Shown here in pieces: positions 45,776 to 55,758 of a DNA stretch of 64,000 nucleotides. Source of the DNA: Pseudochrobactrum asaccharolyticum (GTDB lineage: Bacteria; Pseudomonadota; Alphaproteobacteria; Rhizobiales; Rhizobiaceae); NCBI RefSeq assembly GCF_003314995.1, contig NZ_QNRH01000012.1, positions 1-64,000 on the forward strand, given 5' to 3'. The notes under the pieces are model-generated. The model saw nothing but the letters and a program-made list of their open reading frames with translations, made no database searches and was not told the DNA's origin. Every line of letters begins with the position of its first letter. Within the stretch, counting starts at the first letter, position 1. The position numbers were made by a program, and so were the translations under genes.

Positions 45776-47341
45776 ATGGCATTTACTATTAGTTATATAC
45801 CAGCATCGCCTCAGTTTGTAGTTGTTGGTGAATTTGCTACTATCGTTGCTGAATTATTATGGGAGGCGGGGGATACTCCGCCAACAGCAAACGATGTACT
45901 TGTTTTTAGCTTACCGCAGCCGCAACCCATTCCAACCGGAACTGTCAAACCGGCAACAGAACCGTTTGTTTTTCCGTTTAGGGTCGGGATATTGGGTTCG
46001 GTGAACTTAGAGCAAAGGCGGGCACGGTTTCAGTTTATTTTATCAGCGCTCGCAGTTGGTAATGTTGAGCTGGCCTGCAATTTGGAAAGCCAGCCGACTG
46101 TTTCGCTGCCAAATTACAATTTTATTGTAACACCAGCAGATTATACTCTTGCAACGACTGGCTTTGATCAGATCGCTATCCCGATTGCAAGTAGTGACAC
46201 GCTGGATACAACCGCTGCTGATGAATTCAAGTCTACGATTGTGGTTACTGCTATGACCACCGACCCGACGCCGGTGCCAGCCGTTGGGGTAGATGTCACC
46301 TTTATCGTTTCCAATCCCGCGCCATTCGCAGCTTCACAGGCGGGGAGATTCTTTGATATGACCAGTGGTTCACAGGCGGGGATTAGTTTTAAGGCATCAA
46401 CTACGGGTCAAACAGCTTCGTTTACCTTAAAAACCAATGCGAGCGGTACAGTAACTGTTGTTGCTGTTAGTAACACGAGGTCTGGTTTTATACATTGTAA
46501 GGTGACAGGAGGTATCAATACCGTTCCTCGCCCGAGATTATACATGTATGCGCAACCTTCAGGACGATCAAAATTCTTAGGTCCGGATATTTTGCTTCCG
46601 TTCGGCAGTCCTGCCGATTTTGACACGACGCGTTATATACAGCCAACATTTCCTATTCTTATTAACGCTAATGTTGTGCCAACAGAGTTTTGCGTTGCCA
46701 TCCTGAATAATAAATATCAGCAAGACCGGCCAACATCAACATTTATAGGAGGAAACGCAACCTATGATGGTAAAACTGAGGACTTGAATGTTTCAAGAAC
46801 AGGCGAAGATAATGTTCTTTTCTATGCCGTTTCGGATAACGGACAGTTGGTTAATTCTCAGATATTCAGATTTACTACGCAGGATTCAAAAACGGGTCCA
46901 ATTCAGGGCGTTCAGTTTGGACCATTTGATAGGCCGATAAGTAGTCATCTGTCCTTACGAGATATTGTGCCTACTTTAACAACGATTATTCCTCTTGCTG
47001 CGGACCAGGCAAAATTGACGGCTGCAAACAGATCGTTACTCGTTAGCCCGAATTCTTATGTTGTGCGTGCGATCTTAACAGGGTGGAATCTGAATCAAGT
47101 ATTTGAGACACGTTCCGCAGCTTATCCGCAAACAATCGACGATTTTGCAGCGGTTACAGACACGAAAGCGATCAATGTTTTCACGGAGTTCGGCAATCTG
47201 GGGCGTTCGCCGGATGGTAGTACGCAGGCAACTTGGGAGCTTTGGTATACTTATCATACAGGTCCAAACGGCACCGGTGAGCAGATCGGCGAGTCTATCC
47301 ACACCACCGGCACAATGTTTACAAGAGCTATGGAAATTTAA
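45776..47341 (+). CDS. Paralogous beta-module fused to Ig-like and unknown domains, no signal peptide
   Basis: A 521-residue protein. Residues 1-120 repeat the module of the two preceding genes (AFTISYIPASPQFVVVGEFA, WEAGDTPPTANDVLVFSLPQ). Residues about 125-245 resemble a bacterial Ig-like domain (VGVDVTFIVSNPAPF, ASFTLKTNASGTVTVVAVSN). The rest is unrecognised. AGGA lies 10 nt before ATG 45776. Confidence 0.65.
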   Translation: MAFTISYIPASPQFVVVGEFATIVAELLWEAGDTPPTANDVLVFSLPQPQPIPTGTVKPATEPFVFPFRVGILGSVNLEQRRARFQFILSALAVGNVELACNLESQPTVSLPNYNFIVTPADYTLATTGFDQIAIPIASSDTLDTTAADEFKSTIVVTAMTTDPTPVPAVGVDVTFIVSNPAPFAASQAGRFFDMTSGSQAGISFKASTTGQTASFTLKTNASGTVTVVAVSNTRSGFIHCKVTGGINTVPRPRLYMYAQPSGRSKFLGPDILLPFGSPADFDTTRYIQPTFPILINANVVPTEFCVAILNNKYQQDRPTSTFIGGNATYDGKTEDLNVSRTGEDNVLFYAVSDNGQLVNSQIFRFTTQDSKTGPIQGVQFGPFDRPISSHLSLRDIVPTLTTIIPLAADQAKLTAANRSLLVSPNSYVVRAILTGWNLNQVFETRSAAYPQTIDDFAAVTDTKAINVFTEFGNLGRSPDGSTQATWELWYTYHTGPNGTGEQIGESIHTTGTMFTRAMEI

Positions 47342-47371
47342 TTAAACAATATTTTTAGTAGGAAATTGATT

Positions 47372-48469
47372 ATGACTGACAATTCGCAAGCTATTAATTT
47401 TTATACGCCGGTAATCGACGAGTTTAATACCAATACAAATCTAATTAATATTGCAGAAAATTTTACTGATGTAACCGTTAGTATAGAAATCTGGCCTTTG
47501 TTGACGGATGGTGACCTTGTGGAATTGCTGCTTGATGATGTTGATCCTGTTGATCCTGATGATCCTCATTATGATGATTATCCGCCTGCCACAGTAGCTG
47601 TCGACTCGCAAATTGCGCGGAACGTGCCTGGTACTGGTAAGCCTGCGCTCCGCTCATTTACGCTTAGTAAAAGCCTGCTGACAGTGGGAACGCACAAAAT
47701 TCGGTATCGAACATCGGATAGGGACACTACAACTGCAATAGGTCGTTCTCAGTTTCTGCATTTTAAGGTTATTAATGACCCTGATGCAGTAGGACTTAAA
47801 TTAGATATTACCACTGGTGCTGCCGGTTTCAGCGATTCATTTACTAATCTTTTACCTGCAAATATTGCCGTAGTGCGAGGGAAACCCGGAACCCGCTGGC
47901 ATGCCCGCGGACAGGGAAAAGTACAAATCTATGAAGCTTTCGGCTCGGATAATTCAGTTATCGAGATTGATCCGGACGGTACATGCCCGATTACCCTGAT
48001 GAAAATCGATCAGCTGGATATCGGTACGGCCAGAGCGATGTTGGCCGGTGATGCTCTTTCCATTACGAAAGAAAACAGTACTGAAGTGCTGCTCGCGCAG
48101 CCGGTTGTGTTTGGCGATTATAAAGCTGTACCTTCGGATGCTACTTCAAAGTTCATTTCTTATTCCTATAACAATCTTGGTATCGCTGATGGCAGAACTG
48201 AAACAATATTCAGCGTTAAATTAGCAAATTCAATCGCAGGCGAAAAACTATTTGTCAGAATGGCAAATACACTTGGATTTGTGGACAAGAGTCGTGAAGT
48301 GAATACTGCCAGCAGAGCAGTATTGACAAGTTATGAGGTTGATATTGTCGATAATACCTCTGAATTTGGTATAACTTCAACGCAAGCCGGTACTTTTACT
48401 ATTTCAATTTCCACGACATTTGATGATGTCGAATTTTCACAAGATATAGAATTCAGAAATTTAGGATAA
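47372..48469 (+). CDS. Beta-rich protein with acidic Asp-Pro loop, hypothetical
   Basis: A 365-residue protein. The segment NFTDVTVSIEIWPLLTDGDL resembles beta-sandwich repeats in proteobacterial Ig-like surface proteins. It is followed by an acidic stretch, DDVDPVDPDDPHYDDYPP (residues ~58-76), that may bind calcium. No signal peptide. ATG 47372, after AGGAA, is preferred to TTG 47366. Confidence 0.6.
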   Translation: MTDNSQAINFYTPVIDEFNTNTNLINIAENFTDVTVSIEIWPLLTDGDLVELLLDDVDPVDPDDPHYDDYPPATVAVDSQIARNVPGTGKPALRSFTLSKSLLTVGTHKIRYRTSDRDTTTAIGRSQFLHFKVINDPDAVGLKLDITTGAAGFSDSFTNLLPANIAVVRGKPGTRWHARGQGKVQIYEAFGSDNSVIEIDPDGTCPITLMKIDQLDIGTARAMLAGDALSITKENSTEVLLAQPVVFGDYKAVPSDATSKFISYSYNNLGIADGRTETIFSVKLANSIAGEKLFVRMANTLGFVDKSREVNTASRAVLTSYEVDIVDNTSEFGITSTQAGTFTISISTTFDDVEFSQDIEFRNLG

Positions 48470-48477
48470 TTTTTGTT

Positions 48478-50322
48478 ATGACGGATCCAAATATAAATAA
48501 TGATAATATAATTGATCCGGTTATGAGTGATTTGAGCCTGGAGGACCAGGCTCAGCTTTTCCAGCTGCTGAAAGTAGAAGCTGGCATGACTCTGACCATG
48601 AGAAAAAACGGCGCCGTTGCTAACGGCATTGATGTGGATATTGCTCAGGTTACTTTTAACAATATGGATGAGGGTACTAAACCTCTTGTTGTTGATTATA
48701 AGATCGTGGACGGTACCGCTGTTTTTCAGGAAAATAAACTAACAACTATCAGAAAACATACAAATAAATCACTGTCCTCGACAGTTCAGTTGATTAATCT
48801 GACCCCCGGAAAGGGCACGATTAAAGCAACACCTTATCTGAATCCGAAAATGGCGCCGGCTCCTGTCGAGTATGAGTTTATCGGCAAGCCGCGTAAGTTA
48901 CGCATAGATATAACCGTCCATAAAAATGGCCAATATTCCGATGGAATTGACAATAACGGTTTTATAGCCACGCTAATCGACGAAAATACCAATAAACCGG
49001 TAAGTGATGAAGTCCTCAATTTTGAGTTGTCTTCTGATAAAGCTTATTTTTGGGTCGGAGGAACAAAAATCTCCAGAACAACTGATCCAGATGGAAAGGC
49101 AACGGTACAGGTAAAAAGTTCAGCTAACGCCGATATATCTTTGACACTCACCGTTAGTTTGGCCTCTGATCCATCTGTGACACAAAGCGTTGTTGTTACT
49201 TTCAAAGCGAGGCCACCTAAACTTGTTTTGAATATTACTGTAAATGATCAATATTCAGATGGTGTTGGCAAGAATGAGGTTTTAGCAACGCTTACTGATT
49301 ATAATAATAATCCAGTTAGTGGTGCACAACTCGAGCTTAAGCTGACTGGTAATGCCAAATTCACAAACGGCACAACAATAAGTACATTACCTACAAGATC
49401 GGATGGAACATTTAATGTCGGTATTTTAAGCGCCGCAAATGCCAACATATCTGTGACATATACTGTTACTCTTGTTTCTGACCGGTCAGTAACGAAAAGT
49501 GTTGTCGTTAATTTCAAGGTTAAGCCAGTAGCTAAACCTGAATTTAAGATAAGTCGTATAAAAGATACGGCTGTTACGTCAAAGACTGATTATGGCAATG
49601 TACGTGCTTTTATTACATTACCAGCAGGCACTCCTGCACAAAAATATAATATCCATTTTAAGAAATATACTAACCCATATTATCCAGGTACATTTAGAAA
49701 TTATGGTATAACAAAAACGAAGTCATGGGGAAATACATCGACACTTGATATACCTGTTACAGCTGCTGGCGGTGTCACTAATGTCGATGCATGGATCTGG
49801 TATGCAGACGGGACAGATTTCACTCAAGGCGGACTTTCTTTTTTTCAAGCTGATCTGCTGGATGCGAATGGTCAGGTTATTTACTCAGATATTCACGGAG
49901 CTTGGACGACGTTTACAGGGCAAGCAAAACCTGTGACGCCACAGCCAGAACAAAAAGCTCCGGTTGTTATACAGTATGTCTCGCATATGGACTATGGCTT
50001 AACCGGAAGCGTTACCATCAGAACTGTATATCAGAACACCGGAAATATCGCTCCGAATACAGAGTTTTTTTTACATGGCTCTACTTTTCCTAGTGCAGTT
50101 TCCGGCCCATATTATTTTGGCTTCACAGGCGGTGGTAGCATCGGCACTACCCCGGGAATAGAGTATCATAATGGTTTATTGGGTGTTTCTAATGGAAGTG
50201 GGCTAGCAACATTTACATGGAAAATAAGCACTAGACCGCAACAAATAATTATGAATGCAGTAGAGCCAAGTAACAGAAGACTAAATCCTACTGTTACTGG
50301 AAAAGTATATATTAATATGTAA
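48478..50322 (+). CDS. Invasin-type Ig-domain protein without signal peptide or anchor
   Basis: A 614-residue protein. After an acidic start (MTDPNINNDNIIDPVMSDLS) it has at least two Big-1/invasin-like Ig domains at about 140-245 (GQYSDGIDNNGFIATLIDEN) and 247-345 (VNDQYSDGVGKNEVLATLTD). The C-terminal part ends VEPSNRRLNPTVTGKVYINM. Inverse autotransporters carry such domains behind an N-terminal barrel, which is missing here, as is any signal peptide. Last gene of the cluster; a terminator follows. Confidence 0.7.
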   Translation: MTDPNINNDNIIDPVMSDLSLEDQAQLFQLLKVEAGMTLTMRKNGAVANGIDVDIAQVTFNNMDEGTKPLVVDYKIVDGTAVFQENKLTTIRKHTNKSLSSTVQLINLTPGKGTIKATPYLNPKMAPAPVEYEFIGKPRKLRIDITVHKNGQYSDGIDNNGFIATLIDENTNKPVSDEVLNFELSSDKAYFWVGGTKISRTTDPDGKATVQVKSSANADISLTLTVSLASDPSVTQSVVVTFKARPPKLVLNITVNDQYSDGVGKNEVLATLTDYNNNPVSGAQLELKLTGNAKFTNGTTISTLPTRSDGTFNVGILSAANANISVTYTVTLVSDRSVTKSVVVNFKVKPVAKPEFKISRIKDTAVTSKTDYGNVRAFITLPAGTPAQKYNIHFKKYTNPYYPGTFRNYGITKTKSWGNTSTLDIPVTAAGGVTNVDAWIWYADGTDFTQGGLSFFQADLLDANGQVIYSDIHGAWTTFTGQAKPVTPQPEQKAPVVIQYVSHMDYGLTGSVTIRTVYQNTGNIAPNTEFFLHGSTFPSAVSGPYYFGFTGGGSIGTTPGIEYHNGLLGVSNGSGLATFTWKISTRPQQIIMNAVEPSNRRLNPTVTGKVYINM

Positions 50323-50361
50323 TCTTGTGAAAGTTATTTTGTTGTTTTTGTATTAAAATGA

Positions 50362-50404
50362 AAATTCAAGACTTCTGTTAAAGAGGTCTTGAATTTATTT
50401 TATT
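50362..50404 (+). terminator. Terminator of the adhesin-like cluster
   Basis: AAATTCAAGAC pairs with GTCTTGAATTT (50386-50396) around a 13-nt loop and is followed by ATTTTATTG. Confidence 0.7.
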
Positions 50405-50572
50405 GTATACATCCAATCATATTTGCGTTGGCGTTAGCAATATCAATCCGAGATCAGGATGCTGTTCTGATAGTGTTAATTTCAAAAGCTGGTGTAACGC
50501 TGACTATATCAAATGTATGATTTTGTTCAAAGAACGGATCTGCATCTAGTGTGTTGAGCACTCATGATCTAA

Positions 50573-50619
50573 ATTGGGTTCATTGAAATTAAGTTTAAAT
50601 ATATTCAATGAACCCCAAT
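50573..50619 (-). terminator. Terminator of the small minus-strand gene
   Basis: ATTGGGTTCATTGAA and TTCAATGAACCCCAAT form a 15-bp stem with one bulged base, 13 nt beyond the stop codon of the gene at 50632. Confidence 0.6.
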
Positions 50620-50631
50620 GTATGGATGAAG

Positions 50632-50946
50632 TTATAGGCCAAAAGAGTTGGCCAGACGATCAAGTGCATCGCCTGCACTTTTTATATCTGTACGTACATG
50701 GCGGGAACGGTCAACCAACTGATTAAGCACGCCTAACGGTATTGCTTTAGGACTACTGCTGGTATTGAGTGGTGTATCTCCGATAATAGCCGCAACAATT
50801 CCGATGATTTTATTGGAAAGCATCTGTGCATCTTCAATAAGACAACTAATATCCTGAATTTCGGAATTTGCTTTTTTGGTAAAAGCAGTAACAGGATCAT
50901 GGGACGTGCCCAGTGGGTTATAAGGCGCAACCTTCGATACTTGCAT
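50632..50946 (-). CDS. Small hypothetical protein beside the adhesin-like cluster
   Basis: A 104-residue protein beginning MQVSKVAPYNPLGTSHDPVT, with a central amphipathic/hydrophobic helix (LSNKIIGIVAAIIGDTPLN) and a C-terminal helix (RHVRTDIKSAGDALDRLANS). GGAGAT precedes its ATG at good spacing, supporting expression. No family recognised; no signal peptide. Convergent with the cluster and divergent from the autotransporter. Confidence 0.55.
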   Translation of the reverse strand: MQVSKVAPYNPLGTSHDPVTAFTKKANSEIQDISCLIEDAQMLSNKIIGIVAAIIGDTPLNTSSSPKAIPLGVLNQLVDRSRHVRTDIKSAGDALDRLANSFGL

Positions 50947-51341
50947 TTATATCTCCAAATTTAGATAAAAACGATAAAATATAAACAAAAAATATTGGTT
51001 ATTAGGTATCACATTAAAAACATAATAACTTAGGTGATTTTTTTAAGCTGCTATATTTGACAGCGTAAAATTGCTGGCGCAGCGGGCATGGCTATTCTGC
51101 CATAGGTTTTGGATACTATTATATTGTTTGATATCAGGATACGCTGGCGTCGTGCGATCGGTTACATACAAGCCAGAAGGTGAAACATGTCTGGAAAAAG
51201 TGACGTGTAAATAGAATTTATATCTGCCGGATGAGAGGTTTACACCCAAAACACCCAGTTCTGGGGGATAGCGCATTTTACAACTTCGTTACATAGGTGA
51301 AGCTGGAAACTGTTGCGTTGCCGCATTGGAGGGGGGAAATA
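50947..51341. other. Divergent intergenic region before the autotransporter
   Basis: A 395-nt AT-rich stretch with promoters for both neighbours. A small hairpin ATGGC / GCCAT lies near 51090-51105. A minus-strand frame of 77 codons is present but has no ribosome site. No RNA gene is seen. Confidence 0.4.
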
Positions 51342-54300
51342 ATGACATCCGGATTGATCGTCAAACTGACCATGTCAACTTGCCTGTCGACAGGTTTACT
51401 ATGCGGGGTAATGGTCACTCCGTCCGCAGCGATTACCCCTCATATCGTGAATGATCCGCAAGGCAACCCTTTTATTACTCTGCGCTTTTTTGATGTTGGT
51501 GATGGTTTTTATGGTGATAATGCCCAATCAACCTGGAATTTGAGTGATTTACATAAAAGTCAGATCATTGATGCGACACAATATTGGTCGGAACTTATTA
51601 AATTGGTTTCGGGGAAAAATCCGGCCATACTTAATGTAGGTACAGTTATTGGCCCTTACGGGGCCGCCGCCTCAAGCCATAATTCCACTATGCAGGATGG
51701 TGCCCCGACGACAGTGCAAGCGGCATTGACCAATCAATATTATACGAACCTGAGTTATGGTTCCCATGGCTATATTATGGTTGCGGACAAAGTCGGCACG
51801 ATGGACTGGTCGGAAGCTCCATATACGCCATCTCATATAGCCCTCACCAGTGAAACATCTCTCGGCACAGTGCTCATTCATGAAATCGGGCATGCTCTTG
51901 GTATCGGCGCAAATGCTTATTATATTGACGACGACGAAGAGGGAGCGCCGATACTAGCCTTTACCAACGGGTTTAACCGTTGGAGTGCACATCTGCGTGA
52001 TGATAACGACAAAGCAGCTGCTCCTAACCAGATTATTCTGTGCAATATTTGCGCTGTACCTCCGGAAGAGCTCGGACTGGATACATTCGATGTCCGGAAA
52101 GATCAGGCCTATTTTACCGGTACGCATGTGAGCGAAGTACTGAATGGGGCGATGAAGGGGCTGCCTATGAGGGTGGCGACTGATTACGGACCAATAGATT
52201 CACCGCTTTTCAGCCATATCGAACTGAAAAACGGTTTGATGAGCCATCAGTATTATCGCAATTACAGCACTTTGATGGAAGCCGAACTCGCAGCATTGCA
52301 GGATATCGGCTACACAATCGACCGGCGTAATTTTTATGGCAATTCCGTTTATGGCGATGGTCAGATCATAATCAATAACAACCCATATTTTGCACGAAAT
52401 GCAGAAGGCACTGCTTATATCGCCAACACTTATAATACTGCCACTTTGGGTTTAGGGCTGCATGTCTATGGTAGTCACAACACCATTACCCAGAGTGCAG
52501 ATTTATTGTCTGCGGGTGCAGGCGGTGGTGGTATTCGTGTTGATGGTGAAGGTAATAATCTGATCATTGCATCTGATGTGCGGGTCTATGCCGATGGTGC
52601 GAATGGCCGCGGTATTATGTTTGCTTATGGTAAGGATCACACCTTAACCCACCGCGGTGATGTGCAAGCGCTGGGTGAAAACGGCATCGCAGTCAGTTTT
52701 GACTTTGGCCATAATGCGCGTGGTGATGCGACCGGCTATCGTGGTTCTTATATTCTTGAACTCGAACCATCATTGCAGGATCAGTATAATACCATTTATC
52801 AGGAACTGAACGGGGCTTTGGTTTCAAATTTTGATTTGACCGGCCGCGTTGCGGGGCGTCAGGCAGCTATATTCATGTCTGAAAATGCCTATGTTGATCA
52901 GATTAATGTCATGCAGGGTGCGAGCATTACCGGTAATATTATTTCCGATTACGCAGAGCGCGACGAGGATAATAATCTGCGTCTGACCCAGTTGCGCTTC
53001 GGTCTGATGGCCGACAGTCAAGGGCGGGTTACGTCTCAGACAGATGAAAATTTCAGGATTAGCTATGCTGACGATATTATAGGGAAAAATATTTCCTTGC
53101 AGTTCTCAGGTGGCAAATCTGTCCTGACAGGTAATCATGATCTCCATGAAGTTATTGTGAACAAAGGCACGATACTCGCTGGTTCCGGTGAGTACACGAT
53201 CGCTAATGGGCGTTATTTTACCAATCATGGTAAGCTTTATTCATCTCTGATTGGCGGTGCAATTACCGTTAATGGCGATTACACGCAGAGCCAAGATGGC
53301 CGGATGCAATTTGCCTTTAACAACGAAAAGCAGATTAGCAGCCTGATTGTCACGGGTCGTTCAGATATAACGGGTGAAATAGCTTTTGCACCGGTGCAGG
53401 GTTTTTATCAAAACGGCTTTACGATCACTTCTGATCAGTGGCTGCAGGCGAATGCGATCAATGGCGGATTTACGGACGCCTTTACCGCGCTCGCATCGCC
53501 GACACTGAGTGCGACGGTGTCTGCTAATAGTCCGCTGAGCTTTACAATTAGATTAGGCCGCCAGAATGATGCTTATTCACGATATGCTGATAATATAAAT
53601 GGTTATGGGGTGGGCTTGGCGATTGACGCTGCTGCGCGGCAGGGCACTGCAAGTTTGCATGATGTCATTGCAGCAATGGATTTTTCTGCGATCAATGGCT
53701 CAGATATTCGGTCAGCCCTGCCGCTATTATCTGGCGAGGCATATGCTTCGGCTACAGGTGTATTAGCTAATGCGAGTGGTGCCACGCGTTCTGCTGTCAA
53801 TAATCGTCTGCAACAGGCTTTTGGTGGCACAGCTTCGACAGCTGTTTCCGCTATGAGTTTTGCACCTGCTGCGCAACCGAAAGCGGCTGCCAGCGCTATT
53901 CAAGCGATCGCACCTGAGGCAATCAGCAAGGACGACCTGAGCCGCTATACAGCTTGGGGTTCTGTCTATGGCAGCTGGGCAAGCCAGTCCGGTGACAGCA
54001 ATACAGCGCGTACAAAATCAACGCTCGGCGGTTTCACAACCGGTATAGATGCGGCAGTTTATGATAATTGGCGGCTGGGTGTACTGGCCGGTTATAGCCG
54101 TTCCACGTTTAAGACCGGAGAGCGCAGCGCTTCCGGTGCCAGCGATAATTATACACTCGGTGCTTATAGCGGAACAGAATGGGCGACTGCCGGAGGAGCA
54201 ATCGGCTTGCGCGCAGGTCTGGCCTATTCATGGCATAATGTGGAGATGAGCCGTTCCGTCGCTTTCGCGGATTTTAGCGATAAACTCTCAGCTGATTATC

Positions 54301-54785
54301 ATGCAGGCACGTTCCAGATTTTTGGTGAGGCAGGCTATAAGCTCAATCTAGACGAGCATTCACTCATCGAGCCTTACGCTAATATTGCTTATATTCATGT
54401 ACGCAGTGATGGTTTTGATGAAAAAGGCTTGAATGGCGCAGCTCTGTCCGTTCGCTCCGGCACCATGGATACAACCCTCTCAACATTGGGTATGCGTGTT
54501 TCCGCCGGTTTTGACCTTGGTGGTTTTGTAAGCACCGCGCGCGCCGATCTTGGCTGGCGCCATGCTTATGGTGATGTCACTCCTGCCGCAACAGCCGGTT
54601 TTGTCGGAACATCAGCGACTTTCACCTCGTTCGGAACCTCAATTGCGCGCGATGCAGCGCTCATTGAAACCGGTTTTGATGTGCAGCTTAATCCGGCTAC
54701 GATGCTTGGACTAAGCTATCAGGGACAATTCGGTTCAGGACTGACCCAGAATAGTGTGAATGCTAATCTGAGTGTGAAATTCTGA
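51342..54785 (+). CDS. Autotransporter with zinc-metalloprotease-like passenger
   Basis: A 1147-residue protein. Signal peptide to about residue 28 (STGLLCGVMVTPSAA). The passenger starts with a metallopeptidase-like domain carrying HEIGHALGIG at 180-189. A later segment, LMSHQYYRNYSTLMEAELAA, is shared by related autotransporters. Beta-helix-like sequence follows (residues ~340-720), then an autotransporter barrel from about 880 (YTAWGSVYGSWASQSGDSN) to the C-terminal Phe. The third zinc ligand expected after HExxHxxG is Ala, so activity is uncertain. ATG 51342 has GGAGGGGGG upstream; the frame from 51297 is too long. Confidence 0.85.
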   Translation: MTSGLIVKLTMSTCLSTGLLCGVMVTPSAAITPHIVNDPQGNPFITLRFFDVGDGFYGDNAQSTWNLSDLHKSQIIDATQYWSELIKLVSGKNPAILNVGTVIGPYGAAASSHNSTMQDGAPTTVQAALTNQYYTNLSYGSHGYIMVADKVGTMDWSEAPYTPSHIALTSETSLGTVLIHEIGHALGIGANAYYIDDDEEGAPILAFTNGFNRWSAHLRDDNDKAAAPNQIILCNICAVPPEELGLDTFDVRKDQAYFTGTHVSEVLNGAMKGLPMRVATDYGPIDSPLFSHIELKNGLMSHQYYRNYSTLMEAELAALQDIGYTIDRRNFYGNSVYGDGQIIINNNPYFARNAEGTAYIANTYNTATLGLGLHVYGSHNTITQSADLLSAGAGGGGIRVDGEGNNLIIASDVRVYADGANGRGIMFAYGKDHTLTHRGDVQALGENGIAVSFDFGHNARGDATGYRGSYILELEPSLQDQYNTIYQELNGALVSNFDLTGRVAGRQAAIFMSENAYVDQINVMQGASITGNIISDYAERDEDNNLRLTQLRFGLMADSQGRVTSQTDENFRISYADDIIGKNISLQFSGGKSVLTGNHDLHEVIVNKGTILAGSGEYTIANGRYFTNHGKLYSSLIGGAITVNGDYTQSQDGRMQFAFNNEKQISSLIVTGRSDITGEIAFAPVQGFYQNGFTITSDQWLQANAINGGFTDAFTALASPTLSATVSANSPLSFTIRLGRQNDAYSRYADNINGYGVGLAIDAAARQGTASLHDVIAAMDFSAINGSDIRSALPLLSGEAYASATGVLANASGATRSAVNNRLQQAFGGTASTAVSAMSFAPAAQPKAAASAIQAIAPEAISKDDLSRYTAWGSVYGSWASQSGDSNTARTKSTLGGFTTGIDAAVYDNWRLGVLAGYSRSTFKTGERSASGASDNYTLGAYSGTEWATAGGAIGLRAGLAYSWHNVEMSRSVAFADFSDKLSADYHAGTFQIFGEAGYKLNLDEHSLIEPYANIAYIHVRSDGFDEKGLNGAALSVRSGTMDTTLSTLGMRVSAGFDLGGFVSTARADLGWRHAYGDVTPAATAGFVGTSATFTSFGTSIARDAALIETGFDVQLNPATMLGLSYQGQFGSGLTQNSVNANLSVKF

Positions 54786-54792
54786 TTTTTGT

Positions 54793-54823
54793 CTGACACC
54801 GCTGACGATAAAAGCGGTGTCAG
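54793..54823. terminator. Bidirectional terminator between autotransporter and LysR gene
   Basis: CTGACACCGCT pairs perfectly with AGCGGTGTCAG around a 9-nt loop, between two convergent genes. Confidence 0.75.
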
Positions 54824-54849
54824 TCACAACGATCATTTATCTGAAGCCT

Positions 54850-55758
54850 TCAGATAATGCTCCATTCTGCCATTCTTTCACGAATAAGGTGCCGCAAAAT
54901 CGAAAACATCGGCGGCTGGGAACGTCCTGACAGGCGGATAATCGCAAATTGCGAGGTATCCGAGACAGGGCGCACAGGCACCTCGACCAGTTGTCCTGAT
55001 GTGATCAGGTCATGTGCGGGAGCGATAACACCGTAATAGACTGTCTGGCTGCTGAGTGTCGTTTGCAGCAAGCCGTCAATTGCATCGGAGTGAAAGGTAA
55101 CGCTTTCATCGGGGTGAGCTTCCGGCCCGTAGATTGCAATCATATTACGGATTTGCTCCGGTGCCAGAATGGTTGTGGCCAGCGGCCATGGGCGCAGATC
55201 AGAGAATTTGACCTGCTGTTGCTGCAATAAAGGGTGGCCCTGACTGACAAGAAAGCCTGTGCGCAGTGCCGGCAACATTTCAATATGCAGGTCTGCGGTC
55301 ACCGATACACCTCTGATTTCAACCACCAGCATATCCAGTGTTCTGTCGCGCAGAGCCTGCACTTGCAGCGGAATAGAGCCGCGCATCAGCAAAATATGCA
55401 GAGACGGATTGGTGGTTGAAAAGCGGCTGAGCAATGGTGCCGTGAGCAGGGCGCTTGGTGTGGAGCCTAAGCCAATGCGTATTCGTCCGGCACTGCCTTC
55501 ATGCTGCTGTTTGACGACGCGGTAGAGCTCTTCTGTTTCAAACAGAACTCTGCGCGCATGATCAAGAACCACATTTCCGAAGGCGGTCACTTCGCACCGT
55601 TTTCCGATGCGGTCGACGAGCTTCATTCCCAGTTCTGATTCCAGTTGCGCAATACTGCGCGATAAAGCCGGTTGCGTCAGGTTTGCGTGTTCCGCAGCGC
55701 GAGTGAATGAACCTTTCTCAGCAAGCGCAATAAAATGTCGTAATTGCTGGATGTTCAT
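54850..55758 (-). CDS. LysR-family transcriptional regulator
   Basis: A 302-residue protein with the LysR winged helix at the start (NIQQLRHFIALAEKGSFTRA, NLTQPALSRSIAQLESELG) and a periplasmic-binding-like effector domain. Divergent from the amidohydrolase-transporter pair, which it most likely controls; LysR activators typically bind between such divergent genes. The effector is unknown, probably an acylated amino acid or related substrate. Confidence 0.93.
   Translation of the reverse strand: MNIQQLRHFIALAEKGSFTRAAEHANLTQPALSRSIAQLESELGMKLVDRIGKRCEVTAFGNVVLDHARRVLFETEELYRVVKQQHEGSAGRIRIGLGSTPSALLTAPLLSRFSTTNPSLHILLMRGSIPLQVQALRDRTLDMLVVEIRGVSVTADLHIEMLPALRTGFLVSQGHPLLQQQQVKFSDLRPWPLATTILAPEQIRNMIAIYGPEAHPDESVTFHSDAIDGLLQTTLSSQTVYYGVIAPAHDLITSGQLVEVPVRPVSDTSQFAIIRLSGRSQPPMFSILRHLIRERMAEWSII

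Noticed and set aside
51043-51276. 77-codon minus-strand frame upstream of the autotransporter
   Set aside because: No ribosome site, no recognisable motif, and it lies in the expected promoter region.
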